DNA from: JACJWR01 sp964474045
Lineage (GTDB): Bacteria; Actinomycetota; Actinomycetes; S36-B12; UBA10799
DNA length: 64,000 nt
Direction of reading: 5' to 3'
Assembly: GCA_964474045.1 (NCBI GenBank)
Contig: CAYYRC010000012.1
Coordinates: 1-64,000, forward strand
Shown here: one piece after another, positions 30,933-40,501 of the stretch
How the letters are laid out: the number at the start of each line of letters is the position of its first letter
Position numbering within the stretch: position 1 is the first letter of the stretch
Program-made: the position numbers and the translations under genes
Notes under the pieces: model-generated
Databases searched by the model: none
Seen by the model: the letters and a program-made list of their open reading frames with translations, nothing else
What the model was told of the DNA's origin: nothing

Positions 30933-32687
30933 ATGACGGAACGTATTATCACTGCGATGGACGACTACGGAAAGCAATTGAGCGACGTCGCCGCTGCGCA
31001 CCCGGAACCGGAGGACGACGAACACGAGCTAGCCGAACTCCGGCAACGCTGGGCATCGATTGCGCAAGTCACGAGGGAGGCACTCTTCACCGCGCGCGCC
31101 GATGGGACTCTGCAGTGGGCCTCGGAGGAGGCCATCCGCTTGATGGGACTGCGCCGGCACGATGCCAGGGGCATACGGCTGTCGGACCTGGTCGATCAGG
31201 CGGATCGTGCTCGGGTCACCGCTGGCATCCAGGCCGCCATCGGAGGCAGGGCTGCGGAGTGCCGAGTCCGCTGGCGCAACGTGCCCGGCAACCCTTGGGT
31301 CAGCCTGCGCTTCGGCCCGGCCGTCATCGGCGACACCCGGACATCCGTGGGGGGCACGATCACCGACATCGACGCGGAGGTCGTGGCGCACGAGGCCTTC
31401 CTCCACGAGCGCCGAGAGCTCGAGGACCTGCTCCACCGGACGGTGGAGCCGCATATGCGACTGGAGGCCGTTCGGGGCGACGACGGCACCATCATCGACT
31501 TCATCGTGGTGGCGGCAAACGAGGCCGCCCGCCGTCATGTGGGGCTGCAGGTCGGGGATCGGGTGGGGACTGAGCTCGACGCGATGATGGCCGAGGGCGA
31601 GCACGAGGCCTCGTCGCTGTCGCGCCTCAGCAGCGTGGTCGAGTCCGGTGGCGAGCAACTGCTGCTGCGCGACCTCGGCGAGGGCGACGTCGACGCCGAA
31701 GATGCCCACCGGTTCGACCTGCGGGCCGTCAAGGTGTCCGACGGGGTGCTCCTGTCCTGGCGCGACGTCACCCAGCGGCACCGCCTGGCCGCCGCACTCT
31801 CGGCCAGCGAACAAGACTTCCGCCTCCTGGCCGAGTCGATCGGCGACGTGGTCCGAATCCTCGACGTCGACGGCGTCCAGCGGTGGGTATCGCCGTCGGT
31901 GACGGACCTGCTGGGCTACTCCCCCGAGGAGTTGGTCGGCACATACGCGCAGGCGATCATGCACCCCGACGACATCGCCGAGGCCGTCGAAAGCGGCATC
32001 CGCGTCGGCTTGGCGCAGGGAACCGTGACGCCGCCGAGGCGAACCCGCCTGCGGCACGCAAACGGGCACTGGGTGTGGACCGAGACGACAAATTCTTTCG
32101 CTTTCGATGACGACGGTCGGGTCATCCAGCTCTATGCGGTGACCAGGGATGCCGAGGCGGCGGTTCAGGCGGAGGCCGAGTTGCAGCGCCTGGCGCGCAC
32201 CGACCCGCTCACCGGACTGCTGAACAGATCGAGCATGATCGACCGACTCAACAGACTTGCAGCGGACCACCCCGCTCAGACTGTGGGAACCGCAGTGCTG
32301 TTCTGCGATCTCGACGATCTCAAGACCATCAACGACACTCTGGGGCATGCTGCAGGAGATGCCGTGATCGTCACGGCGACCCAGCGCATCTCCGACCTGT
32401 TGGCCCACACTGCATTGCTCGCCCGATTCGGTGGCGACGAACTCCTCATCGCGATCCCCGATGCCGGCGGGTCGGGGGCCGCGATGGACATCGCCGAGAG
32501 CCTGCGGGCAGCCCTTGCCCAGCCCACGCCGATTCCCACGATACCGACTGAGGTGGCGGGCGGAGTCAGCATCGGGGTCGCCCTCTGGCGCCTTGGGGAG
32601 AGCGTCGATCAAGTCATCAGCCGAGCCGATCAGGCCATGTACGAGGCCAAGACGACGGGGCGAAACAGAGTCATCCTGGCAAGCTGA
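30933..32687 (+). CDS. PAS-GGDEF diguanylate cyclase
   Basis: 584 residues, no membrane helix. PAS-like segments occupy about 30-130, 150-270 and 285-410 (the last with QRWVSPSVTDLLGYSPEELVG and a PAC-like end). The GGDEF domain follows: LARTDPLTGLLNRSSM, FCDLDDLKTINDTLGHAAGD, and the active loop RFGGDELLIAIPDAGG. The Leu variant of GGDEF is usually active. The inhibitory RxxD site that should precede the loop reads AHTA, so product inhibition is unlikely. No EAL domain is present. It would make cyclic di-GMP in response to an unknown small ligand or redox signal. Confidence 0.9.
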   Translation: MTERIITAMDDYGKQLSDVAAAHPEPEDDEHELAELRQRWASIAQVTREALFTARADGTLQWASEEAIRLMGLRRHDARGIRLSDLVDQADRARVTAGIQAAIGGRAAECRVRWRNVPGNPWVSLRFGPAVIGDTRTSVGGTITDIDAEVVAHEAFLHERRELEDLLHRTVEPHMRLEAVRGDDGTIIDFIVVAANEAARRHVGLQVGDRVGTELDAMMAEGEHEASSLSRLSSVVESGGEQLLLRDLGEGDVDAEDAHRFDLRAVKVSDGVLLSWRDVTQRHRLAAALSASEQDFRLLAESIGDVVRILDVDGVQRWVSPSVTDLLGYSPEELVGTYAQAIMHPDDIAEAVESGIRVGLAQGTVTPPRRTRLRHANGHWVWTETTNSFAFDDDGRVIQLYAVTRDAEAAVQAEAELQRLARTDPLTGLLNRSSMIDRLNRLAADHPAQTVGTAVLFCDLDDLKTINDTLGHAAGDAVIVTATQRISDLLAHTALLARFGGDELLIAIPDAGGSGAAMDIAESLRAALAQPTPIPTIPTEVAGGVSIGVALWRLGESVDQVISRADQAMYEAKTTGRNRVILAS

Positions 32688-32732
32688 CCTCGGCGGACGG
32701 GCCCTCGCGGCCTGCGCCTGCTCCCACGGGGG

Positions 32733-34340
32733 TCACTCCCACTCGATGGTGCCGGGCGGCTTGCTCGTGACGTCCAGCACGACACGGTTGATGCCTGGGA
32801 CCTCGTTGGTGATCCGGTTGCTGATCCGGGCGATCAGGTCGTAAGGAAGCCGCGACCAGTCGGCGGTCATGGCGTCCTCGCTGGACACAGGGCGCAGCAC
32901 GATGGGATGGCCGTAGGTGCGTCCGTCGCCCTGCACGCCGACGCTCCGCACATCGGCGAGCAGCACGACCGGGAACTGCCAGACGTCGCGATCCAGACCG
33001 GCCGCAGTCAGCTCCTCCCGCGCGACAAGGTCGGCTGCGCGCAGCAGGTCCAGGCGCTCCGGGGTGACCTCGCCGATGATCCGGATCGCGAGTCCGGGCC
33101 CGGGGAATGGGTGCCGCCACACGATCTCCGGCGGCAGGCCGAGCTCCAGGCCCACAGCACGGACCTCGTCCTTGAAGAGTGCGCGCAGCGGTTCAACCAG
33201 GGTGAACTGCAAATCCTCGGGCAGGCCACCGACGTTGTGATGGCTCTTGATGTTGGCAGTACCCGAGCCACCACCAGACTCGACCACGTCCGGATAGAGC
33301 GTCCCCTGCACCAGGAAGTCCACCTGCTCGCCGTGGGCACCGGCCTCGGCGACGACCTCCGCCGCGGCATCCTCGAAGACGCGGATGAACTCGCGGCCGA
33401 TGATCTTTCGCTTGGTCTCCGGATCAGTCACCCCCGCCAGTTCGGAGGCGAAACGCTCACGCGCGTCCACGACCTTCAACGCGACGCCGGTGGCGGCGAC
33501 GAAGTCCTGCTCAACCTGCTCTGCCTCCCCCGCTCGCAACAAACCGTGATCGACGAAGACGCAGGTCAACTGCTCCCCGACTGCGCGTTGCACCAACGCC
33601 GCTGCCACCGCCGAGTCCACGCCGCCCGACAACCCGCACAGCACCCGGTGGTCGCCCACTTGAGCGCGTATCTTGGCGACCTGCTCGTCGATCACCGACT
33701 CCGTGGTCCAGTCGGCGCCCAGACCGGCCAGGCCGTGCAGGAAGTTGGCCAGCACTGCCTGGCCGTGATCGGTGTGCAGGACCTCGGGGTGGAACTGCAC
33801 GCCGGCCAGGCGTCGGTCGGCATTCTCGAAGGCTGCCACCGGCGCGCCGGCCGTGGTGGCCGTGACGGCGAATCCCTGCGGTGCTCTGGTGACGGCGTCA
33901 CCGTGCGACATCCACACCTGCTGCTCCGTTGGCAGCCCTGCGAAGGTCGCCCCCGGGTGGGCCACGCTCAGGGCTGTTGCGCCGTACTCCCTGGAACCTG
34001 TGCGGTCGACTTGGCCGCCGAGGGCGGCAGCCATCGCCTGGAAGCCGTAGCAGATGCCGAAAACCGGTACCCCGGCCTCGAAGATCGCCGCATCGACCGT
34101 CGGCGCCCCGTCCGCGTAGACGCTGGCGGGACCGCCGGAAAGGACGATGGCGGCCGGCCGCTTGGCCAGCATCCGGTCCACTGGCATCGTGTGCGGAACG
34201 ATCTCCGAATACACCGATGCCTCGCGCACACGACGCGCGATCAACTGGGCGTACTGGGCGCCGAAGTCGACGACGAGGACGGGGTGTTCGGCACCGGGAC
34301 CCAGGGTCGTGTGCGCGGCGCGAGCAGCGGAGTCGGTCAT
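32733..34340 (-). CDS. guaA: GMP synthase (glutamine-hydrolysing)
   Basis: 535 residues from the ATG at 34340; an upstream in-frame start at 34388 lacks homology. Class I amidotransferase: VLVVDFGAQYAQLIARRVRE, nucleophile Cys in FGICYGFQAMA, and His-Glu in QFHPEVLHT. ATP-pyrophosphatase: the P-loop GLSGGVDSAVAAALV. The C-terminal dimerisation domain ends PPGTIEWE. It makes GMP from XMP and completes the guanine branch together with guaB2 in the same run. Confidence 0.96.
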   Translation of the reverse strand: MTDSAARAAHTTLGPGAEHPVLVVDFGAQYAQLIARRVREASVYSEIVPHTMPVDRMLAKRPAAIVLSGGPASVYADGAPTVDAAIFEAGVPVFGICYGFQAMAAALGGQVDRTGSREYGATALSVAHPGATFAGLPTEQQVWMSHGDAVTRAPQGFAVTATTAGAPVAAFENADRRLAGVQFHPEVLHTDHGQAVLANFLHGLAGLGADWTTESVIDEQVAKIRAQVGDHRVLCGLSGGVDSAVAAALVQRAVGEQLTCVFVDHGLLRAGEAEQVEQDFVAATGVALKVVDARERFASELAGVTDPETKRKIIGREFIRVFEDAAAEVVAEAGAHGEQVDFLVQGTLYPDVVESGGGSGTANIKSHHNVGGLPEDLQFTLVEPLRALFKDEVRAVGLELGLPPEIVWRHPFPGPGLAIRIIGEVTPERLDLLRAADLVAREELTAAGLDRDVWQFPVVLLADVRSVGVQGDGRTYGHPIVLRPVSSEDAMTADWSRLPYDLIARISNRITNEVPGINRVVLDVTSKPPGTIEWE

Positions 34341-34446
34341 GAGACCTGACTCTAGCGATGGCGGTTGGGCCGGCTGTCGGCCGTTCAATGCCGTTCGGTT
34401 CGCTCGTCCTGAGCTCGCCTCGATGCCCAGATCGTCCCGGCAGGTC

Positions 34447-36183
34447 CTAGCTGCGCACCTTGGGCATGCCGAGAGCTACCGGCAGCCGCCAGGCGCCGGG
34501 GGCGTCCGCGGGCACCACCGGGCGCCGCGGCGGCACGGCCGGCAGCCGCCGGTACTCCTGCCCCTGATCGGGCCGCGGATCCTCCTCGCCCTTGTTGGGC
34601 CACATGGCCAGCGCTCGCTCGGCCTGCGCGGTGATGGTCAATGACGGGTTGACGCCCAGATTGGCGGTCACCGCCGCGCCATCCACGACGTGCAGGGTGG
34701 GGTAGCCGTGGACGCGCTGGTATGGATCGATCACCCCGGTGGCCGCACTCTCGGAGATCACCGCACCGCCGACGAAGTGCGCGGTCATGGGCGCGTTCAG
34801 CGGTTCGCCGATATTGCCGCCAGGCACACCTCCGATCACCTTCGCAAGCCGACGCACCGCCTCGTTGGCGATGGGGATGTACGTCGGGTTCGGCTCACCC
34901 TCCCCCTGCCTGCTGGACATCTTGAATCGCCCGAACCTCGTGCGCTTCCCGGTCACCGTCACCGAGTTGTCGAGGTCCTGCATCACCAGCGCGATGACCC
35001 CGCGCTCGGACCACTTGCGCACGTTGAGCAACTTGGCCATGCTCCGGCGTTGCTGCACGACCTCCCGCAGCCATGTGCGGGCCCGGTGGGTGCCCGGCTC
35101 CTCGTCGGTCAGCACCGTCTGCATAAGCCCCATCGCGTTCGAGCCCTTGCCATAGCGCACCGGCTCGATGTGCGTGTGCGGCTCCGGGTGGAAGCTGGAC
35201 GTGATGGCCACTCCACGCGAGTAGTCCTCGCCGGAGGTCCCGCCGACTGCACCCACCAGCGACTCCGAATTGGTGCGCGACCGGAACCCGAGCCGGTCCG
35301 AGAGCTTCGGCAATACCCCGTCGGTCTTCATCCTGTGCAGCAGCTTCTGCGTGCTATAGGTCCCGGCGGCTACGACGACCTGATCCGCCGTGAAGACCCG
35401 ACGGCCACCCGGGCGCCCGGTGCGCTTCGTCACCACGCGCCACGATCCGTCTTCGCCACCCGATCCGCCTCCGCCGGCGCGCGGTGGCCGCAGCTCGATC
35501 GCGCGGGTCAGCGGGAACACTTGGGCGCCGGCGCGCTCGGCGAGACCCAGATAGTTCTTCGGGAGTGTGTTCTTGGCATTGTGCCGACAGCCCGTCATGC
35601 ATTCGCCGCACTCGATGCAGCCCGTCCGCTCGGGCCCGACTCCACCGAAGAAGGGATCGGGGGACTTCTCCCCCGCACCCGCGCCGAAGAAGACCCCGAC
35701 CGGCGTCATGCGGAAGGTGTCGCCCACCCCCATCTGGTCGGCGACCTCCTTCATGGCCACGTCCGACGGCGTCATGGTCGGGTTCTGCACGACGCCCAGC
35801 ATGCGCGTCGCCTGGTCGTAGTAGGGGGCGAGCTCGTCGGCCCAGTCCGTGATGTGCGCCCACTGACGGTCCTCGAAGAAGGGCGCCGGCGGCACGTAGA
35901 GAGTGTTCGCGTAAACCAACGACCCGCCGCCGACACCCGCGCCGGCGAGCACCATCACGTTGTTCAACAGGTGGATGCGCTGGACCCCGGTGCAGCCCAG
36001 GCCCGGCGCCCACAGGAAGTCCCGGATCCGCCACGACGTCTTGGGGAAGTCCTTGTCGGCGAAGCGCCGGCCAGCCTCGAGGACGGCTACCCGATAGCCC
36101 TTCTCAACCAACCGGAGCGCGGCCACCGAGCCGCCGAACCCCGATCCGACGATGACGACGTCGAAGTGCCCAGCATCCTTCAT
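34447..36183 (-). CDS. choD: GMC-family oxidoreductase, ChoD (cholesterol oxidase)-like
   Basis: 578 residues from the ATG at 36183 (a TTG precedes it). FAD motif: FDVVIVGSGFGGSVAALRL. The GMC signature region has LAGAGVGGGSLVYANTLY. Residues ~187-200 hold a four-Cys motif, CIECGECMTGC, that could bind an iron-sulfur cluster. The active-site side ends HVVDGAAVTANLGVNPSLT. Sequence and its place between guaA and guaB genes match ChoD (Rv3409c) of mycobacteria. The sterol substrate is not proven there or here, so the symbol means similarity only. Confidence 0.8.
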   Translation of the reverse strand: MKDAGHFDVVIVGSGFGGSVAALRLVEKGYRVAVLEAGRRFADKDFPKTSWRIRDFLWAPGLGCTGVQRIHLLNNVMVLAGAGVGGGSLVYANTLYVPPAPFFEDRQWAHITDWADELAPYYDQATRMLGVVQNPTMTPSDVAMKEVADQMGVGDTFRMTPVGVFFGAGAGEKSPDPFFGGVGPERTGCIECGECMTGCRHNAKNTLPKNYLGLAERAGAQVFPLTRAIELRPPRAGGGGSGGEDGSWRVVTKRTGRPGGRRVFTADQVVVAAGTYSTQKLLHRMKTDGVLPKLSDRLGFRSRTNSESLVGAVGGTSGEDYSRGVAITSSFHPEPHTHIEPVRYGKGSNAMGLMQTVLTDEEPGTHRARTWLREVVQQRRSMAKLLNVRKWSERGVIALVMQDLDNSVTVTGKRTRFGRFKMSSRQGEGEPNPTYIPIANEAVRRLAKVIGGVPGGNIGEPLNAPMTAHFVGGAVISESAATGVIDPYQRVHGYPTLHVVDGAAVTANLGVNPSLTITAQAERALAMWPNKGEEDPRPDQGQEYRRLPAVPPRRPVVPADAPGAWRLPVALGMPKVRS

Positions 36184-36201
36184 CAACTCGACCCTGCCTC
36201 T

Positions 36202-37803
36202 CTACTTCATTCCCAGTCGGCGCATGACCGCGACGGACGTGATGAGCCCCTCGCCCCAGACCTTGTCCGAGACCCCGTCCGGGCGCGTGAACCCCTGGAT
36301 GCGCTGGGCGGCGACGTTCTTGATCTCGGTGTACTTCAACAGCCCCTCCTTGCCGTGCCGCCTCCCCAACCCAGAGGCCCGGAAGCCGCCCATGGGCGCA
36401 TCCACGCTGGCCCAAGCCGCCCCGTACCCCTCGTTGATGTTGACCGTGCCCGCGTGCAGCTGTCGTGCGATCGCCCGGCCATGCTTGACCGAGCCCACGA
36501 GGACCGAGGCATTCAGCCCGTACTCGGTGTTGTTCGCCCGCTCGATCGCCTCCTCCACGGAGTCGACGCGGTACACGCTCACGACCGGGCCGAAGGTCTC
36601 GGTGAAGCTCAGAATCATCTCCCGTGTGACGTCGGCCAGGATGGTGGGCTCGTAGAAGAATGGCCCCACGTCCGGACGAGCCTTGCCGCCGGCCAGGACG
36701 GTGGCGCCCTGCGCGACCGCGTCGTCGACGTGCTCGCTGACGCGCGCGAGTTGTCGCGCCGAGATCAGCGACCCGACGTCCGCCCCCCAGCCGATCCCGG
36801 CGCGGAGCTGGAGCGCGTTGGTGCGCCGGACGAATGCGGCCAGGAACTCGTCGTAGACATCGGTGTGGATGTAGATGCGCTCCATCGAGATGCAGAGCTG
36901 GCCCGTGTTGGCGAAGCTCGCCGACACGGCGATCTGGGCCGCCCGCTCCACCTTGATGTCCGGCGCGACGATCATGGCGTTCTTGCCGCCGAGCTCCATG
37001 GAGCAGCCGATCAGCCGCTCGCCGCAGCGCGAGGCCACCTGCCGCCCAGTCGCCGTGGATCCGGTGAACATCACGTAGTCCGCGCGGTCGACCACCATCG
37101 GGCCCACCACCGGGCCGTCGCCGCTGACGACGTTGAGCACACCCTCGGGCAGCCCCGCCTCGAGCATCTGCTCGACCACCCAGAGCGCCGTGAACATCGT
37201 CTGCGTGTCAGGTTTGAGCACCACGGCGTTTCCGGCCACGAGCGCGGCGATGGCGTCGGTGATCGCCAGCGTCAAGGGATAGTTCCAGGGCGAGATCATG
37301 CCCACCACGCCGATCGGGACATGGTGGACCTTCGCCGCCGTCAGCAGCGGGATGGCCCCTCGACGCCGGTTGCTCGCCAGCGCCTTCTCGGCCGTGCGGG
37401 CGTAGTAGCGAGCCGTGATGAGCACGTCGCCGAGTTCCTCGGAGGCAGAGCCGCGGGACTTGCCCGTCTCGAGCTGGACGATGTCCATCCCCTGCTGCCG
37501 GCGGGCGTAGACCAGGTCGTGGAACCGCAGCAGGACACGGCAGCGCTCCCTGATCGGCGTCTGTTCCCAGACCTTCTGCTGACGGCGCGCCGTCTCGAAG
37601 GCGATGTCCACGTCGGCCTCCGACGAGGATGGGACGGCCGGCAAGGGAGAGGCGTCGAAGGGCGCGGTCCCCACCGTCACCGCCCCCGACCCGGATGCGA
37701 CGACGCGTGAGCGCAGCAGCCGCACCAGGTCCGCCGACATCACGCTGTCGGCCAGGGGGGTGCTGGTGTCGGGGGCTACGTCGATGCTCAGGTCAGCGCT
37801 CAT
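36202..37803 (-). CDS. gabD2: Succinate-semialdehyde dehydrogenase, NADP-type (GabD2-like)
   Basis: 533 residues from the ATG at 37803. Aldehyde dehydrogenase features: VGMISPWNYPL, the Glu in MELGGKNAMIV, the catalytic Cys in NTGQLCISMERIY, and FTETFGPVVSVYRV. The overall form is closest, in memory, to actinobacterial GabD2. The family oxidises succinate semialdehyde to succinate. It follows guaB3 by 37 bases and ends 18 bases before the GMC oxidoreductase start. Confidence 0.85.
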   Translation of the reverse strand: MSADLSIDVAPDTSTPLADSVMSADLVRLLRSRVVASGSGAVTVGTAPFDASPLPAVPSSSEADVDIAFETARRQQKVWEQTPIRERCRVLLRFHDLVYARRQQGMDIVQLETGKSRGSASEELGDVLITARYYARTAEKALASNRRRGAIPLLTAAKVHHVPIGVVGMISPWNYPLTLAITDAIAALVAGNAVVLKPDTQTMFTALWVVEQMLEAGLPEGVLNVVSGDGPVVGPMVVDRADYVMFTGSTATGRQVASRCGERLIGCSMELGGKNAMIVAPDIKVERAAQIAVSASFANTGQLCISMERIYIHTDVYDEFLAAFVRRTNALQLRAGIGWGADVGSLISARQLARVSEHVDDAVAQGATVLAGGKARPDVGPFFYEPTILADVTREMILSFTETFGPVVSVYRVDSVEEAIERANNTEYGLNASVLVGSVKHGRAIARQLHAGTVNINEGYGAAWASVDAPMGGFRASGLGRRHGKEGLLKYTEIKNVAAQRIQGFTRPDGVSDKVWGEGLITSVAVMRRLGMK

Positions 37804-37840
37804 GTCCGCAGGGTAAGCCGTTACGGGCGCAACGTCACGA

Positions 37841-38959
37841 CTATCGGGGGCCGCCGCCCACAACGACCTCGACCCGCTGGAACTCCTTGAGGTCCGCGTA
37901 CCCGCAGGTGGCCACGGCCCGACGCAGCGCCCCGGCGATATTCATCAGCCCGCTGGCCACCGTTGACGGACCCACGAGGATCTCGGCCAGGGAGCCGCTG
38001 GTCCCAAGCTCGACGATCTCGCCCCTGGGCAGCGTGGGGTGCACCGCCTCCATGCCCCAGTGCCTCCCGGCGCCGGGCGCCTCGTCCGCGCGCGCGAGCA
38101 TGGAGCCCACCATCACCGCATCCGCGCCGCATGCGACAGCTTTGACGATGTCGCCGGTTCGGCCCATGCCGCCGTCGGCGATGACGTGGACGTAGCGGCC
38201 ACCGGACTCATCCAGGTAAGCGGTGCGGGCTGCCGCGACCTCGGCGATGGCGGTTGCCATCGGCACCCGCACGCCAAGCACCTGATGGGTCGTGTGGGCG
38301 GCGCCGCCGCCGAAACCGACGAGAACGCCTGCGGCGCCGGCACGCATCAGGTGCAGCGCAGCGGACTTGGTGGCTACACCGCCGACGACCACCGGGATCT
38401 CGAGCTCGTAGATGAACTGCTTGAGGTTGAGCGGGGCGCCGCTGCCGGTGACGTGCTCGGCGCTGACCGTCGTGCCGCGGATGACGAAGACGTCCATGCC
38501 GGCGTCGGTGACCACCTCGGCGTACTGCTCGGCCAGCTGCGGCGACAGCGCGCCGGCGACGGTGATGCCCAGGTCCCGCAGCTGGCGGATGCGCGCGCCC
38601 ATGAGCTCTGCCGAGATCGGCTCCCGGTACAGCTGCTGCATCCGGGCCAGGGCTGCGCCCGGGCTCATGCGCCCGAGGTCGCGCAGGTGCTCCTCAGGGT
38701 CGGCGAAGCGCGTCCACAGCCCCTCGAGATTGAGCACTGCCAAGGCGCCCAGACGGCTGATCTCGGCCGCGGTAGCCGGCGACACCACCGAGTCCGACGG
38801 TGCCGCCACCACCGGGACGTCGAACGAGTACGCATCAAGGCGCCACGCCGTCGAGCACTCCCGGGGGTCGCGGGTACGCCGGCTGGGGGCGATGGCGACG
38901 TCGTCCAGAGAGTAGGCGACTCGACCGCGCTTGTTCGGTCCGATCTCGACTTCGGTCAC
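37841..38959 (-). CDS. guaB3: GuaB3 family IMP dehydrogenase-related protein
   Basis: 372 residues, GTG start; no CBS domains. It begins VEIGPNKRGRVAYSLDDVAIAP, typical of GuaB3. The region that holds the catalytic Cys of IMP dehydrogenase reads GFGGGAAHTTHQVLGVRVP, without Cys. The phosphate-binding side DGGMGRTGDIVKAVACGADAVM is kept. Actinobacterial GuaB3 commonly lacks this Cys, and its reaction is unsettled. It lies 23 bases downstream of guaB2. Confidence 0.93.
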   Translation of the reverse strand: MTEVEIGPNKRGRVAYSLDDVAIAPSRRTRDPRECSTAWRLDAYSFDVPVVAAPSDSVVSPATAAEISRLGALAVLNLEGLWTRFADPEEHLRDLGRMSPGAALARMQQLYREPISAELMGARIRQLRDLGITVAGALSPQLAEQYAEVVTDAGMDVFVIRGTTVSAEHVTGSGAPLNLKQFIYELEIPVVVGGVATKSAALHLMRAGAAGVLVGFGGGAAHTTHQVLGVRVPMATAIAEVAAARTAYLDESGGRYVHVIADGGMGRTGDIVKAVACGADAVMVGSMLARADEAPGAGRHWGMEAVHPTLPRGEIVELGTSGSLAEILVGPSTVASGLMNIAGALRRAVATCGYADLKEFQRVEVVVGGGPR

Positions 38960-38982
38960 GGGCGAAGCCTACGCCGACGGCC

Positions 38983-40470
38983 TCAGTTACCCCGGTAGTT
39001 CGGCGCCTCTACGGTGATCTGGATGTCGTGCGGGTGGCTCTCGCGCAAGCCTGCCGCGGTGATGCGCACAAAGCGGCCGTGCTCCTGCAGATGCGCGACT
39101 GTGGCTGCACCCGCGTAGCCCATGGATGCGCGCAGGCCACCGACCAGCTGGTGGGCCACGACGGCCAGGCGGCCTCGATACGGGACCTGGCCCTCGATCC
39201 CCTCCGGCACCAGCTTGTCGTCGCTCAACACATCGTCCTGGAAGTACCGGTCCTTGGAGTAGGACGTGCTCTGCCCGCGCGACTGCATGGCACCCAACGA
39301 GCCCATGCCGCGGTACTGCTTGTACTGCTTGCCGTTGACGAACACGATGTCGCCCGGCGCCTCGTCGCAGCCCGCGAGCAGCGACCCCAGCATGACGGTG
39401 TCGGCACCCGCGACGAGGGCCTTGGCGATGTCGCCGGAGTGCTGCAGGCCACCGTCGCCGATGAGTGGCACCCCTGACGGCCGGCAGGCCTTGGCCGCCT
39501 CGTTGATGGCCGTGACCTGGGGGACGCCCACACCGGCCACGATGCGGGTGGTGCAGATCGAGCCCGGTCCGACGCCCACCTTGACGCCATCGACCCCGGC
39601 GTCTATGAGCGCCTGGGCGCCCTCGCGGGTGGCGACGTTCCCGCCCACCACGTCGATGTCGCGAGCTGCCTTGATGCGGGCCACCATCTCGAGCACCGCA
39701 CGGGAGTGACCGTGGGCGGTGTCCACCACCAGGAAGTCCACGGCTGCGTCCACCAGCGTCATGGCGCGCTCGAAGGCGTCCTCCCCCACCCCGACTGCAG
39801 CCCCCACGACCAGTCGGCCGTCCGCGTCCTTGGTGGCGTGCGGGAACTGCTCCCGCTTGACGAAGTCCTTGACTGTGATGAGGCCTTGCAGCCGGCCGTC
39901 CGCATCCACCAGCGGGAGCTTCTCGATCTTGTGCGCGCGCAGCAGGTCCAGCGCGTCGCCAGGAGCGATGCCCACAGGCGCGGTGACGAGCGGCATCGGC
40001 GTCATCACGTCGGCTACGTGGACGGCGTAGTCGTCCTCGAAGCGCATGTCGCGGTTGGTGACGATGCCCAGCAGACGGCCTTCGTCGTCCACCACCGGCA
40101 GACCGCTGATCCGGTACTTGCCGCACAAGGCGTTGACCTCGGACAACGTCATGTCCGGGCGACATGTCACGGGCGCCGACACCATGCCCGCCTCGGAGCG
40201 CTTGACCATATCCACCTGCGTGGACTGGTCGGCGATGGACAGGTTGCGGTGAAGCACCCCCGCGCCGCCCACGCGGGCCATCGCCACGGCCATCCGGGCC
40301 TCGGTCACGGTGTCCATCGCGCTGGACACGAGCGGCGCCTGCAACGTGATGCGGCGGGTCAGCCGGGCGGAGGTGTCCACCTCGCTCGGGATGACGTCGG
40401 ACTCGGCGGGGAGCAGCAGGACATCGTCATACGTCAGGCCCAACAGTCCGAACTTGCCTTCAGCGACCAT
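38983..40470 (-). CDS. guaB2: Inosine-5'-monophosphate dehydrogenase
   Basis: 495 residues. The barrel starts FGLLGLTYDDVLLLPAESDV. Two CBS domains are inserted at about 95-215 (for example YRISGLPVVDDEGRLLG). The catalytic Cys is in VGPGSICTTRIVAGVG; the flap has YRGMGSLGAM. It oxidises IMP to XMP with NAD, the first committed guanine step, and GuaA follows. It is preceded by the BldM-like gene by 31 bases, so both may share a transcript. Confidence 0.96.
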   Translation of the reverse strand: MVAEGKFGLLGLTYDDVLLLPAESDVIPSEVDTSARLTRRITLQAPLVSSAMDTVTEARMAVAMARVGGAGVLHRNLSIADQSTQVDMVKRSEAGMVSAPVTCRPDMTLSEVNALCGKYRISGLPVVDDEGRLLGIVTNRDMRFEDDYAVHVADVMTPMPLVTAPVGIAPGDALDLLRAHKIEKLPLVDADGRLQGLITVKDFVKREQFPHATKDADGRLVVGAAVGVGEDAFERAMTLVDAAVDFLVVDTAHGHSRAVLEMVARIKAARDIDVVGGNVATREGAQALIDAGVDGVKVGVGPGSICTTRIVAGVGVPQVTAINEAAKACRPSGVPLIGDGGLQHSGDIAKALVAGADTVMLGSLLAGCDEAPGDIVFVNGKQYKQYRGMGSLGAMQSRGQSTSYSKDRYFQDDVLSDDKLVPEGIEGQVPYRGRLAVVAHQLVGGLRASMGYAGAATVAHLQEHGRFVRITAAGLRESHPHDIQITVEAPNYRGN

Positions 40471-40501
40471 GACGGAAGATTACCCGCGTCCGTCGCGGCG
40501 C

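Noticed and set aside
34690..37710. A plus-strand open frame of about 1000 codons opposite the GMC oxidoreductase and aldehyde dehydrogenase
   Set aside because: Antisense shadow with His/Arg/Asp-rich composition; the minus-strand genes have full catalytic motifs.
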